DNA of 64,000 nucleotides from Streptomyces sp. CB02261 (GTDB lineage Bacteria > Actinomycetota > Actinomycetes > Streptomycetales > Streptomycetaceae): contig NZ_LIVX01000002.1 of assembly GCF_001905665.1 (NCBI RefSeq), positions 1-64,000 of the forward strand. The letters run 5' to 3'. A model generated the notes under the pieces. It was not told the origin of the DNA and did not search any database. It saw only the letters and a list, made by a program, of their open reading frames with translations. The position numbers were made by a program, and so were the translations under genes. Of the stretch, positions 7,861-18,179 are shown piece by piece. Positions within the stretch are counted from its first letter, which is position 1, and each line of letters opens with the position of its first letter.

Positions 7861-8022
7861 GTGCGGCCCAACGACGGCCACCCTCCAGGGGAAACGTGCG
7901 TGCGGGTCATGTTGGGAGCGGGGTGACGCGGGCAGAACAGGAGAAGGACACGCGCGGGAGCGGCGGCCGGGACGCCGTCGCTGCCCGGGCGCGGGCCCGA
8001 CGAGCCGCGGGAGGCCGGGACG

Positions 8023-10224
8023 GTGGCGAGCGCAGCCGAGCAGGAGGCGGTACCGGAGCATGCCCCGGAGCGGGCCGGACCCCCGGTGTGGCCGGGTGCG
8101 CCGACGCCCCTGGGCGCACGCTGCCGGGTCGGCCCCGACGGGGTGGCGGGCACGAACTTCGCCCTGTGGGCGGGCGGGGCGGAGGCCGTGGAGCTGTGCC
8201 TCTTCGGCCCCGACGGGACGGAGCGGCGGCTTCCGCTCACGGAGCTGACCCATGAGATCTGGCACGGTTTCGTGCCGGGGATCGGGGCCGGGCAGCGGTA
8301 CGGCTACCGGGTGCACGGCCGCTGGGACCCGTGGACGGGCGCCCGGTGGAACCCCGCGAAGCTGCTCCTCGACCCGTACGCGCGGGCCGTCGACGGCGAC
8401 TTCACGCTGCCGCCCGAGGTCTACGGGCACGTGCGGGACTGGCCGCAGCAGCACATCGCCGACACCGTGCGCGACGAGCGGGACTCCGCCCCGCACGTCC
8501 CGAAGGGGGTCGTCGTCCAGGACGACGACGACTGGGCCGACGACCGCAGACCCAAGACGCCCTGGCAGGACTCCGTCATCTACGAGCTGCACGTCAAGGG
8601 CTTCACCCGGCTGCACCCCGGCATCCCGGAACGGCTGCGGGGCACGTACGCCGGTCTGGCCCATCCCGCCGCGATCGAGCACCTCGTCGGACTCGGGGTG
8701 ACCGCGGTGGAGCTGCTCCCCGTGCACCAGTTCGCCCACGAGGACCACCTCCTGCGGCGCGGGCTGCGCAACCACTGGGGCTACAACTCCATCGGCTACT
8801 TCGCCCCGCACGCCGGCTACTCGTCGTCGGGGACGACCGGGCAGCAGGTCGGCGAGTTCAAGCGGATGGTGCGGGCCCTGCACGCGGCCGGGATCGAGGT
8901 CATCCTCGACGTCGTCTACAACCACACGGCGGAGGCCGGCGAGCTCGGCCCCACCCTGTCCCTGAAGGGCATCGACAACCGCGGCTACTACCGCCTCCAG
9001 TCCGACGCCCGCCGGTACGCCGACTACACGGGCTGCGGCAACACCCTGCACGTCGTACAGCCGCAGGTGCTCCGGCTCATCACCGACTCCCTGCGGTACT
9101 GGGTGACCGAGATGGGCGTCGACGGCTTCCGCTTCGACCTGGCGGCGGCCCTCGCCCGCTCCTTCCACGACGTCGACATGCTGTCCCCGTTCCTCGCGGT
9201 GATCGCCCAGGACCCGGTGCTCCGCCGGGTGAAACTCATCGCCGAACCCTGGGACGTGGGCAACGGCGGCTACCAGGTCGGCGCCTTCCCGCCGCTGTGG
9301 ACCGAGTGGAACGACCGCTACCGGGACGCCGTACGGGACTTCTGGCGCGGCGCCCTGCCCGACGTACGGGACCTCGGGTACCGGCTCTCCGGCTCCAGCG
9401 ACCTGTACGCCTGGGGCGGGCGCAGGCCCTACGCCTCCGTCAACTTCGTCACCGCCCACGACGGCTTCACCCTGCGGGACCTCGTCACGTACGAGCGCAA
9501 GCACAACGAGGCCAACGGCGAGGGCAACCGGGACGGCACCCACGACAACCGGTCCTGGAACTGCGGGACGGAGGGCGAGACCGACGACCCCGGGATCAAC
9601 GCCCTCCGGCTGCGCCAGCAGCGCAACCTCCTCACCACCCTCCTCCTCTCCACCGGCGTCCCGATGCTCGTCGCCGGCGACGAGATGGGCCGCACCCAGG
9701 GCGGCAACAACAACGCGTACTGCCAGGACAACGAGACGGGCTGGGTCGACTGGACGCTGCCCGAGGACGCGGGCCGCGCCCATCTCCTGGCCCTGACCCG
9801 CCGGCTGCTCACCCTGCGCAACCGCCATCCGGTGCTGCGGCGCCGGGCGTTCTTCTCGGGCCGGCCGCAGGGCGCGGACGGGCTGCGGGACCTGGCCTGG
9901 TTCACCGCGGACGGCACCGAGATGACGGAACCCGACTGGTACGCGCCCACGGCCACCCTGGGCCTCTACCTGTCGGGCCGGGACATCCCGGGCCGTGACG
10001 AGCGCGGTGAGCAGATCGCCGACGACAGCTTCCTCGCCGTCCTCCACGCGGGCCCGCACCCGCTCGACCTGCGCCTCCCGGGGCCGCCGTGGGCGGAGTC
10101 GTACGAACTGGTCGTCGACACCTCCCGGGAGGACCAGTCGGGGCCGCCGGGGACGATCCACCGGGGCGGCGGGACGCTCACGATGGGGGCCCGGTCGGTG
10201 GTGCTGCTCCGGGTCGACGGGTGA
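8023..10224 (+). CDS. glgX: glycogen debranching enzyme GlgX
   Basis: A 733-residue GH13 enzyme. An N-terminal CBM48-type domain (about 25-130) precedes the (beta/alpha)8 barrel. The nucleophile is D372 (GFRFDLA), the acid/base E408 (LIAEPWDVG) and the third carboxylate D480 (TAHDGFTL). The pattern WGYNSIGYFAP and the overall length identify GlgX/isoamylase-type debranching enzymes, which hydrolyse alpha-1,6 branches of phosphorylase-limit glycogen. The GTG start has GGGAGG (8009-8014) eight bases upstream. It is divergent from the L,D-transpeptidase genes and convergent with the response regulator, only 15 nt apart. It complements GlgP 12 kb away. Confidence 0.95.
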   Translation: MASAAEQEAVPEHAPERAGPPVWPGAPTPLGARCRVGPDGVAGTNFALWAGGAEAVELCLFGPDGTERRLPLTELTHEIWHGFVPGIGAGQRYGYRVHGRWDPWTGARWNPAKLLLDPYARAVDGDFTLPPEVYGHVRDWPQQHIADTVRDERDSAPHVPKGVVVQDDDDWADDRRPKTPWQDSVIYELHVKGFTRLHPGIPERLRGTYAGLAHPAAIEHLVGLGVTAVELLPVHQFAHEDHLLRRGLRNHWGYNSIGYFAPHAGYSSSGTTGQQVGEFKRMVRALHAAGIEVILDVVYNHTAEAGELGPTLSLKGIDNRGYYRLQSDARRYADYTGCGNTLHVVQPQVLRLITDSLRYWVTEMGVDGFRFDLAAALARSFHDVDMLSPFLAVIAQDPVLRRVKLIAEPWDVGNGGYQVGAFPPLWTEWNDRYRDAVRDFWRGALPDVRDLGYRLSGSSDLYAWGGRRPYASVNFVTAHDGFTLRDLVTYERKHNEANGEGNRDGTHDNRSWNCGTEGETDDPGINALRLRQQRNLLTTLLLSTGVPMLVAGDEMGRTQGGNNNAYCQDNETGWVDWTLPEDAGRAHLLALTRRLLTLRNRHPVLRRRAFFSGRPQGADGLRDLAWFTADGTEMTEPDWYAPTATLGLYLSGRDIPGRDERGEQIADDSFLAVLHAGPHPLDLRLPGPPWAESYELVVDTSREDQSGPPGTIHRGGGTLTMGARSVVLLRVDG

Positions 10225-10239
10225 GGCGGGGGTGAGGGG

Positions 10240-10887
10240 TCAGGCCCGGCCCAGGATGCCCCGGTCGTAGCCGACGGCGACCGCCGCCGCCCGGTCCTTG
10301 ACGCCCAGCTTCCCGTAGATGTGGGTCAGATGGGTCTTGACGGTGGCCTCGCTGATGAACAGCTCGGCGGCGATCGCCCGGTTGGCGGTGCCCCGGGCGA
10401 CGAGGACGAGGATCTCGGTCTCGCGCGCCGACAGGGTCGTGTCGGCGGGCGGGGCGGCGGGGGCGCGGACGGCGGTGACGAGACGGGAGGCGACGGCCGG
10501 GGAGAGGACGGTACGGCCCCCGGCCGCGGCCCGGACGGCGGCGAACAGCTCGTCGCGGGGCGCGTCCTTGAGGAGGTAGCCGGTGGCGCCGGCCTCGATC
10601 GCCGGCAGGGTGTCGGTGTCCGTGTCGTACGTGGTGAGGACCAGGATCCGGGAGCGGGCGCCGAGGCGGGTGAGTTCGGCGATGGCGTCGACGCCGCCGC
10701 CCTCCGGCATGCGCAGGTCCATGAGGACGACGTCGGGGTCGAGGCGGAGGACGAGCGCGACGGCCTCGACGCCGCCGGAGGCCTCGCCGAGGACGCGGAA
10801 GCCGGAGCCGGGGGCGGCGAACATGCCGCGCAGACCGTCCCGTACGACGGGGTGGTCGTCGACGATCAGCAGGGTGATGTCAGTCAT
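10240..10887 (-). CDS. NarL/LuxR-family response regulator
   Basis: A 215-residue response regulator. The receiver domain (1-120) has the acidic pair D10/D11, phosphoacceptor D57 (VVLMDLRMP) and Lys in GYLLKDA. The LuxR-type helix-turn-helix (about 150-210) reads LSARETEILVLVARGTANRAIA. The start overlaps the end of the sensor kinase gene by eight bases, so it is the last gene of a four-gene operon with an ABC-2 transporter. By family, phosphorylation by the neighbouring kinase should activate DNA binding; transporter-linked pairs of this kind usually control the transporter itself, possibly through the palindrome at 13910-13949. Confidence 0.93.
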   Translation of the reverse strand: MTDITLLIVDDHPVVRDGLRGMFAAPGSGFRVLGEASGGVEAVALVLRLDPDVVLMDLRMPEGGGVDAIAELTRLGARSRILVLTTYDTDTDTLPAIEAGATGYLLKDAPRDELFAAVRAAAGGRTVLSPAVASRLVTAVRAPAAPPADTTLSARETEILVLVARGTANRAIAAELFISEATVKTHLTHIYGKLGVKDRAAAVAVGYDRGILGRA

Positions 10888-12184
10888 GGCCCGCCCACGG
10901 TACGCGAGCGGAGACGGCCGTCCCCTCGCCCGGTGCGGCCTCCACGGTCACGGTCCCGGCGAGCCGTTCGGCCCGGGCGCGCATGCCGACGAGGCCGAAG
11001 CCCCCGCCGGGGCTCGCGCCGGGGGCGACGGGGTCGAAGCCACGGCCGTCGTCCCGTACGTCCAGGGTGATCTCGTCGCCCATGTAGGAGAGGGTGACGC
11101 CGGCCCGGGAGGCGCCGGCGTGGCGTTCGGCGTTGGCGAGGGCCTCCTGGGCGATCCGCAGCAGGGTGGCGGCGACCTCGTCGTGGAGGGGCTGCTCGGT
11201 GCCGGTGACGGTGAACCGGGTGTCGACGCCGGTGCGTTCGGCCCAGGTGCCGACGGTCTTGCGGAGGGCCTCGGGGAGGCTGTCGTGCTCCAGGGCGACC
11301 GGGCTGAGGTTCCGCACCGAGCGGCGGGCCTCGCCCAGGCTGTGCCGGGCGAGGTCGGCGGCCCGCAGCAGATGGACGCGGCCCGCCTCCGGGTCGGGTC
11401 CCGCGGTCGCGGCCTGGAGCTGGGTGATGATCCCGGTGAGGCCCTGCGCGAGGGTGTCGTGGATCTCGGCGGCGAGCCGGCGGCGCTCGTCGGCGACCCC
11501 GGCCTCCCGTGCCTGGAGGAGGAGTTGGGCCTGGAGGGTCGCGTTCTCGGCGAGTGCCTGTTCGAGGCGGGCGTTGGCGCGGGCGAGCTCGGTGATCGTG
11601 GCGGCGCGCTCGGCGGCCCGCTCGGCCTCCTTGGCGCCGAGGTGGGAGAAGACGAAGGAAAGGCCGGCGTTGAGGGCGAACAGACCGGCGAGGGCGAGCC
11701 AGTTGACGGGCCCCGCGGGCGGCAGGCCACCGGACTGGGAGCCCGCCATGGTGACGGCGGTGACGAGGAGTCCGATGCGGCTGAGCCGCCGGGGCAGGAG
11801 GTGCTCGGCGTCGAAGTAGCCGATGCAGGCGTAGATCGCGAAGAAGGGGTTGAACCAGGTGAGCGCGAAGCCGAGGGCGGTACGGAGGGCGTAGTAGGCG
11901 ACGGCGGCCGACCCGGGCCCGCCCGGCGCGGACGCGGCGGTGGGTACGGCGCGTCCGTCCTCGGCCGCCGCCCCGGCCGCGGCCCGGCGGCAGCGGCGGT
12001 CCCACCACACCTGGAGGGCGAGCGCGACGGGCACCAGGACGCAGGCAGCGACCCTCTCCGTGCCGTCCATCAGCCCGCCGGACACGTCGGCCGCGGCCGC
12101 GATCACGGTGCCGACGGCCAGCAGCCCGTAGGGCCCCCACCGGAAGAACCGGCTCCAGCGTTCCTCGACGGTGACCGCCATCAT
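10880..12184 (-). CDS. DesK/NarX-type sensor histidine kinase
   Basis: A 434-residue membrane kinase. Hydrophobic segments in residues 15-60 and 95-180 form a membrane input domain. A coiled coil of about 180-228 leads to the HisKA_3 phosphoacceptor site H242 (AAEIHDTLAQGL). The HATPase domain has the N box EALANAERHA, DVRDDGRGFD and GGGFGLVGMRARA. It should sense a membrane or drug signal and phosphorylate the regulator encoded next. It follows the permease gene after 34 nt and overlaps the regulator gene by eight bases, so the operon order is ATPase, permease, kinase, regulator. The ligand is unknown. Confidence 0.93.
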   Translation of the reverse strand: MMAVTVEERWSRFFRWGPYGLLAVGTVIAAAADVSGGLMDGTERVAACVLVPVALALQVWWDRRCRRAAAGAAAEDGRAVPTAASAPGGPGSAAVAYYALRTALGFALTWFNPFFAIYACIGYFDAEHLLPRRLSRIGLLVTAVTMAGSQSGGLPPAGPVNWLALAGLFALNAGLSFVFSHLGAKEAERAAERAATITELARANARLEQALAENATLQAQLLLQAREAGVADERRRLAAEIHDTLAQGLTGIITQLQAATAGPDPEAGRVHLLRAADLARHSLGEARRSVRNLSPVALEHDSLPEALRKTVGTWAERTGVDTRFTVTGTEQPLHDEVAATLLRIAQEALANAERHAGASRAGVTLSYMGDEITLDVRDDGRGFDPVAPGASPGGGFGLVGMRARAERLAGTVTVEAAPGEGTAVSARVPWAGHD

Positions 12185-12218
12185 CAGCCCACCCCCCTCT
12201 CGGCCCGTCCCCGTCGCC

Positions 12219-12958
12219 TCACTCCCAGCGGAACCAGCGCACCGACGCCGCGGTGAGCACGGCCGTCCAGAGGACCGTCGTACCGAGCGCGGCCCAGCCG
12301 GGCCAGCCGCCCGACGCGGCCGCGTCGAGGGCCTGCGACGCGGCGCCGAACGGGGTGAGCTGGACGATCCGCTGCAGGGTATCCGGCATGGCCTGGACCG
12401 GGACCCACACTCCCGCGGTGAACATCGTGGGGAAGAAGACGGCGGAGCCGACGGCGGTGGCGATCTTCTGTGAGCGGGAGACCGCGCACACGGCGGCGCC
12501 GAGGGCGAGCCCGGCCGCCACGGCGAGGAGCAGGGCCAGGGCGTAGCCCGGGAGGTTCCCCGGCAGGGCGACCCCGAAGGCGAGCCGGCCGACGGTGACC
12601 ACCAGCAGCGAGGAGACGAGCGCGGCGACGGCGTGCAGCGCCACCTGCGCGGTCAGCAGCGTCCCGGGGCGTACGGGGGTGGTGGACATCCGGCGCAGGA
12701 TGCCCCGCTCGCGGTAACCGGCGAGGACCGGCGGCATGGCCTGGAGTCCGGCCATGATCAGGGCGAAGAGGACGGAGACGGGCACGTAGAGGTCGATGAC
12801 CCGGCGTCCGCCGAGGTCCTCCGACGCCTCCCGGAAGGACGGGATCAGGCCGAGGATCACGAGCAGGACGGTCGGCGAGACCATCACCCAGAACAGGGAG
12901 CCCGGTTCGCGCAGGAAGAGGCGGGCCTCGGTCCTCAGGACCATGGTGGTGGCTGTGG

Positions 12959-12962
<4 letters not shown>
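12219..12962 (-). CDS. ABC-2 type transporter permease
   Basis: A 247-residue integral membrane protein with about six membrane segments (for example SLFWVMVSPTVLLVILGLI and the alanine-rich run near residue 150) and the ABC-2 pattern PFGAASQALD near the C terminus. It forms the channel for the ATPase encoded just upstream; the starts and stops overlap as ATGA at 12959-12962. Exporters of this DrrB-like type commonly expel antibiotics or lipids. The open frame on this strand reaches 13925, but that extension runs out of frame through the ATPase gene; the ATG at 12962 is the sensible start. Confidence 0.93.
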
Positions 12963-13861
<899 letters not shown>

Positions 13862-13909
13862 GGCCCCACCCTGTCGGCCGGCCGCGGCGGCCGGTATCGG
13901 CCATCCCGC

Positions 13910-13949
13910 TCGTACCGGCCGTCAACCGATCGGTTGACGGCCGGTACGA
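13910..13949. promoter_or_regulatory. perfect 40-bp palindrome between divergent transporter operons
   Basis: The left half (TCGTACCGGCCGTCAACCGA, 13910-13929) is the exact reverse complement of the right half (TCGGTTGACGGCCGGTACGA, 13930-13949). It lies midway between the ABC-2 operon (ATG at 13861, minus) and the ABC exporter (ATG at 14017, plus). With no spacer between the halves a stable short-loop hairpin is unlikely, so a protein-binding operator for one or both operons is the better reading. The inner core TCAACCGATCGGTTGA resembles operators of TetR-class repressors. The NarL-type regulator of the operon is another candidate binder. Confidence 0.75.
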
Positions 13950-14016
13950 CTCCGGGAGCCGGACGGCCGGAAAACCGGATGAGGTGTGTCAGGGGTGAAC
14001 CGTAGGGTCGGGCCTG

Positions 14017-15822
14017 ATGCCCGAGAAACCTGTCGCCCCAGCGCCCCCGGTCCCCGACGCCCCCGACCGCTCCGCGGTGCGGGTGCTCCTCCGTCTCTGG
14101 CCGTATGTGCGGCCCGTGCGCGGGCGGTTGTTCACCGCCGCGTTCGTCGCGATCGTCGCGTCCTGTCTGTCGCTCGTCATCCCCCTCGTCCTGAAGTGGA
14201 TGGTGGACGGTCCCGTGGCGGACCGGGACCCGGGCGGGGTGTGGCTGGGAGCCCTGTACCTGCTGCTGCTCGGGATCGCCGAGGCCGTGCTCTTCGGGTA
14301 CCGGCGGTGGCTGGTGGCGCGGCCGCTGTCCGGGGTCGAGGCACGGATGCGGGCCGACCTGTACGCCAGGCTCCAGCGGCTGCCGATCGCCTTCCACGAC
14401 CGGTGGGCGTCGGGGCAGCTGCTCTCGCGCGGTACGACCGATCTGATGCTGGTCCGGATGTTCCTGGCCTTCCCGCTGACGTTCCTGCTGGTCAACGGCG
14501 TGACGATCCTCGCGGGTTATGTCCTGCTGCTCGCCCAGGACTGGCCCCTCGGCCTGGTCCTGCTGACCCCGGTCCTTCCCCTGGTGCTCGTCTGCTCGGC
14601 CTTCGAGAGCCGGTACGGGGTGGTGGCGCGCCGCGCCCAGGACCAGGTGGGCGATCTGACGACGGTCGTCGAGGAGAGCGTCCTCGGCATCCGGATCGTC
14701 AAGGGCTTCGGCCGGCACCGCAGCCAGGCGAGGGCCTTCCGCGAGCTCGCCGGCCGGCTCCGCGGCACCGAACTGGCCAAGGCCCGGCTGCTCGCGATGA
14801 TCTGGGCGGTCATCACCGTCGTACCGGAACTGGCCATCGGGGCGGCGCTCGTCCTCGGCACGGTGCAGGTCGCGGACGGGGACCTGTCGGCGGGCACGCT
14901 CGTCGCGTTCCTGTCGACGGCCCTGGCACTGCGCTGGCCCGTCGAGTCCATCGGCTTCCTGATCGCGATGAGCCAGGAGGCGGCGACCGCGACGGAACGG
15001 TACTTCGAGGTGATGGACGCCGACGAGGAGCCGGACACCCCCTCAGGGCGGGACACGACGGCGGACGGCCCCGGCGGGGTGCGCTTCGAGGGCGTGACGT
15101 TCCGCTACCCGGACGCCCCGGAGGGCTCCCCGCCCGTCCTGGACGGCATCGACCTGCACATCCGCCCCGGTGAGACCCTGGCCCTGGTCGGCGGCACCGG
15201 TTCCGGCAAGACCACGCTCACCGCGCTCGTACCGAGGCTGCACGAGGCGTCCGGCGGCCGCATCCTGCTCGACGGCCAGGACATCGCCCTGATGGAACGG
15301 GAGCGGCTGCGGGCCCTGGTGTCGATGGCGTTCGAGGAGCCGACGCTGTTCTCGGCGAGCGTCGGCGAGAACGTCCTGATGGGCGCCGACGACGGGGCCG
15401 GGGAGCCGGAACTGCGGCGCGCGCTCGGCGTGGCGCAGGCGGACGGCTTCGTGGACCGGCTGCCGGAGGGCGCCGCGACCCAGGTCGGCGAGCAGGGACT
15501 GAGCCTGTCCGGCGGTCAGCGGCAGCGGCTCGCCCTGGCACGGGCGGTCGTCGGCCGCCCCCGCTTCCTGGTCCTGGACGACCCGCTGTCGGCGCTGGAC
15601 GTGCACACGGAGGCGCGGGTCGAGGCGGCCCTGCGGGAGGTGCTGCGGGAGACGACGGCCCTGGTCGTGGCGCACCGCCCGTCGACGGTGATGCTGGCCG
15701 ACCGGGTGGCGCTGCTGTCCCGGGGCCGGATCGCGGCCGTGGGCACGCACCAGGAACTGCTGCGGACCAGCGAGGAGTACGCCTGGCTGATGTCCGGCGA
15801 AGGCAAGGACGGGGACCGATGA
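14017..15822 (+). CDS. ABC exporter half-transporter, degenerate-site subunit
   Basis: A 601-residue type IV ABC exporter half: six-helix membrane domain (about 20-320) fused to an ATPase domain (about 350-595). Walker A is GGTGSGKTT and the signature is canonical LSGGQRQR. Walker B reads FLVLDDPLSALD, with Asp in place of the catalytic Glu, and the Q-loop region (SMAFEEPTLF) lacks the usual Gln. It is the degenerate partner of a heterodimeric pump with the next gene, as in TM287/288 or BmrCD. The start is ATG, and the stop overlaps the next start (ATGA, 15819-15822). Likely substrates are drugs or peptides; none can be named. Confidence 0.93.
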   Translation: MPEKPVAPAPPVPDAPDRSAVRVLLRLWPYVRPVRGRLFTAAFVAIVASCLSLVIPLVLKWMVDGPVADRDPGGVWLGALYLLLLGIAEAVLFGYRRWLVARPLSGVEARMRADLYARLQRLPIAFHDRWASGQLLSRGTTDLMLVRMFLAFPLTFLLVNGVTILAGYVLLLAQDWPLGLVLLTPVLPLVLVCSAFESRYGVVARRAQDQVGDLTTVVEESVLGIRIVKGFGRHRSQARAFRELAGRLRGTELAKARLLAMIWAVITVVPELAIGAALVLGTVQVADGDLSAGTLVAFLSTALALRWPVESIGFLIAMSQEAATATERYFEVMDADEEPDTPSGRDTTADGPGGVRFEGVTFRYPDAPEGSPPVLDGIDLHIRPGETLALVGGTGSGKTTLTALVPRLHEASGGRILLDGQDIALMERERLRALVSMAFEEPTLFSASVGENVLMGADDGAGEPELRRALGVAQADGFVDRLPEGAATQVGEQGLSLSGGQRQRLALARAVVGRPRFLVLDDPLSALDVHTEARVEAALREVLRETTALVVAHRPSTVMLADRVALLSRGRIAAVGTHQELLRTSEEYAWLMSGEGKDGDR

Positions 15823-17663
15823 CGGACACCACACTCACAGCGCCCGAGCAGGAGGCCCCGAAGGCCCCGGCCGGGGACCCCTTCGACCGCGACGACCTGC
15901 CGACGCCGCCGGGGGCGACGGGCGCGCTGCTCCGCTCCCTCCTCGCCACGCACCGGGCCCGGGTCGCGGTCGCCGCGCTCGTCCTCCTCGTCAAGGAGGG
16001 GGCGGTCCAGGCGGGCCCGCTGCTCGTGGCGTACGCCATCGACCGCGGCGTCCCCGCCTTCCGCGCCGGTGACCACGGCCCGGTCGTCGCGGTGGCGCTC
16101 GGCTACCTCGTCTGCGCGACCCTCTCGGGCGTCCTGCAGTACGCCTTCGTCCGCGGTGCGGCCCGCGTCAACCAGGACGTCCTCCTGGACCTGCGCGGCC
16201 GGATCTTCCGCCATGCCCAGGTCCTCAGCGTCGACTTCCACGAGCGCTACACCTCGGGCCGGCTGATCTCCCGCTCGACGACGGACGTGGAGTCGCTGCG
16301 CGAACTGCTCTCCGAGGGCCTCCAGGAACTGATCGGCGTGGTCCTCTCCTTCGTGTCGATCTCCCTGATCCTCCTCTGGCTGGACCTGGGCATCGGAGCG
16401 GTGGCGGTCGCGTCCTTCCTCCCGCTCCACCTCCTCATCCGCCTCTACCGGAGGCGCGCGGGGGCGGTCTACGCCGAGCGCTCCACAGCGATCGCGGGCG
16501 TGATCGTGAAGTTCGCGGAGACGATGAACGGCATCCGCCCGGTCCGGGCGTTCCGCCGGGAGCGGCTCAACGACGCCGAGTTCGCGGCGCTCAACCACCG
16601 CCACGAGCGCAGCAACGGCGACGCCCTCCTGGAGATGGCCCGCTACGTGGTCGGCTCACGCCTGGTGGCGAACACGGCCGTGGCGGGCATGTGCCTGTGG
16701 GGCGCCTACCGGGTGGCGTCGGGCTCCCTGGAGCTGGGCGTGCTGGCGGCGGCGGTCCTGTACATGCGCCGGCTGTACGACCCGATCGACCGCCTGGGCA
16801 TGTTCCTCAACTCGTACGAGTCGGCGGCGGCGTCCCTCACCAAGATCGCGGGTCTGCTGGCCCAGGAACCGGGCGTCCCGGAGACGACGACCCCGAAGAC
16901 GCTCCCCAGCCGCACGGGCGCGCCGGGCCGCGAGGTGGTCTTCGACGGGGTCCGCTTCGCCTACCGGACGGGCGGCGAGGTGCTGCCGGCCTTCGACCTG
17001 ACGATCCCGCCCGGCCAGACGGTGGCGGTGGTGGGGGCGACGGGCGCGGGCAAGTCGACCCTGGCGAAGCTGCTGGCCCGCTTCTACGACCCCACGGACG
17101 GGTCGGTACGGCTCGACGGGGTGGACCTCCGCGACCTGGCCACCCCGGAACTCCGCCGCGGCATCGTGATGGTGACGCAGGAGGCGTTCCTCTTCTCGGG
17201 GACGATCGCGGAGAACATCGCGATCGGCCGCCCGGACGCGACCCGCGAGGAGATCGAGGACGCGGCCAGGGCGATCGGGGCGCACGAGTTCATCACGGCC
17301 CTCCCGGACGGCTACGACACGGACGTGCGCAAGCGCGGTGGCCGGATCTCGGCGGGCCAGCGCCAACTGGTCGCCTTCGCCCGCGCGCTCCTGGCGGACC
17401 CGGCGGTCCTGATCCTCGACGAGGCGACCAGTTCGCTGGACGTCCCGGGTGAACGGGCGGTGCAACAGGCGATGGACACGGTCCTGGCGGGCCGTACGGC
17501 GGTGGTGATCGCCCACCGCCTCTCCACGGTGGAGGTGGCGGACCGGGTCCTGGTGATGGAGTCGGGCCGGATCGTCGAGGACGGCACACCGTCGGACCTG
17601 GTCACGGGCGAGGGCCGCTACGCGAACCTGCACAAGGCGTGGCGGGAGAGCCTGGTGGGCTGA
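15819..17663 (+). CDS. ABC exporter half-transporter, catalytic subunit
   Basis: A 614-residue partner of the preceding gene with an N-terminal cytosolic segment, six membrane helices (about 45-335) and an ATPase domain. Walker A is GATGAGKST, the Q-loop VTQEAFLFS and Walker B is canonical LILDEATSSLD. The signature is altered to ISAGQRQ (normal LSGGQ). In the heterodimer the intact site pairs this Walker A/B with the first subunit's LSGGQ. The weak site pairs the first subunit's Asp-bearing Walker B with this ISAGQ. The matching defects confirm that the two form one transporter. Confidence 0.94.
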   Translation: MTDTTLTAPEQEAPKAPAGDPFDRDDLPTPPGATGALLRSLLATHRARVAVAALVLLVKEGAVQAGPLLVAYAIDRGVPAFRAGDHGPVVAVALGYLVCATLSGVLQYAFVRGAARVNQDVLLDLRGRIFRHAQVLSVDFHERYTSGRLISRSTTDVESLRELLSEGLQELIGVVLSFVSISLILLWLDLGIGAVAVASFLPLHLLIRLYRRRAGAVYAERSTAIAGVIVKFAETMNGIRPVRAFRRERLNDAEFAALNHRHERSNGDALLEMARYVVGSRLVANTAVAGMCLWGAYRVASGSLELGVLAAAVLYMRRLYDPIDRLGMFLNSYESAAASLTKIAGLLAQEPGVPETTTPKTLPSRTGAPGREVVFDGVRFAYRTGGEVLPAFDLTIPPGQTVAVVGATGAGKSTLAKLLARFYDPTDGSVRLDGVDLRDLATPELRRGIVMVTQEAFLFSGTIAENIAIGRPDATREEIEDAARAIGAHEFITALPDGYDTDVRKRGGRISAGQRQLVAFARALLADPAVLILDEATSSLDVPGERAVQQAMDTVLAGRTAVVIAHRLSTVEVADRVLVMESGRIVEDGTPSDLVTGEGRYANLHKAWRESLVG

Positions 17664-17695
17664 GAACGGACAGGAGTGGGGGACGTGGAGGGGGT

Positions 17696-17789
17696 CGTGT
17701 TCGGGACGTGAAGCGTGATGTGTGGCGCGACAGAAGGTTCACCCATCAGGAACCCGAAGGGCGCCAAAAATCATGCGGTCCCGAACACG
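17696..17789. repeat. 94-bp imperfect inverted repeat, probable large RNA hairpin
   Basis: Four nested arm pairs share one centre near 17743: 17696-17707 with 17778-17789 (CGTGTTCGGGAC / GTCCCGAACACG, 12 perfect pairs), 17713-17719 with 17770-17776 (one G-T pair), 17724-17728 with 17761-17765 (GGCGC/GCGCC), and 17736-17740 with 17750-17754 (GGTTC/GAACC). It starts 33 nt after the exporter stop, so it may end or stabilise that transcript. It sits at the start of a 611-bp gap before the protease gene; the rest of the gap (17790-18179) holds no gene I can support. Confidence 0.75.
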
Positions 17790-18179
17790 GCCCCCGGAAC
17801 GTCGTCCCCCACTCCCACCCACGGGTGTCCCCCCACCCACGCCCCACAAGACGCCGAACACAGGCACGAGATCGAGCCACGGCGAAACCCGACCGGCACC
17901 ACCATCCGACCCCCCGCGGACCCCGCGCCGACCGAGGACCGCGAGACCACCCCGGACCGGGGCCCGCGCCGCGATGACGGGCTGGGGCGAACGCCGGACG
18001 GCATCGCGTCCATGATCAATGAAACGTCCGGTTAACGAACACGGACTTCCGGGCAGCGGACGAATTCCGGCCAACTTCCCGCCGCACTCCTGACAGGTCC
18101 CCGTCATTCCTGTCACTCTCTCCCCGGCTCTTCGCATCACCGTTCGCCGCTTCACCCGAACGAGTTCGCGTCACTCGAA

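Noticed and set aside
6643..10161. A 1172-residue minus-strand open frame
   Set aside because: Only its C-terminal 405 codons (6643-7860) form the second L,D-transpeptidase. The rest is antisense to glgX and has the low-complexity Arg/Val/Gly make-up of GC-rich shadow frames.
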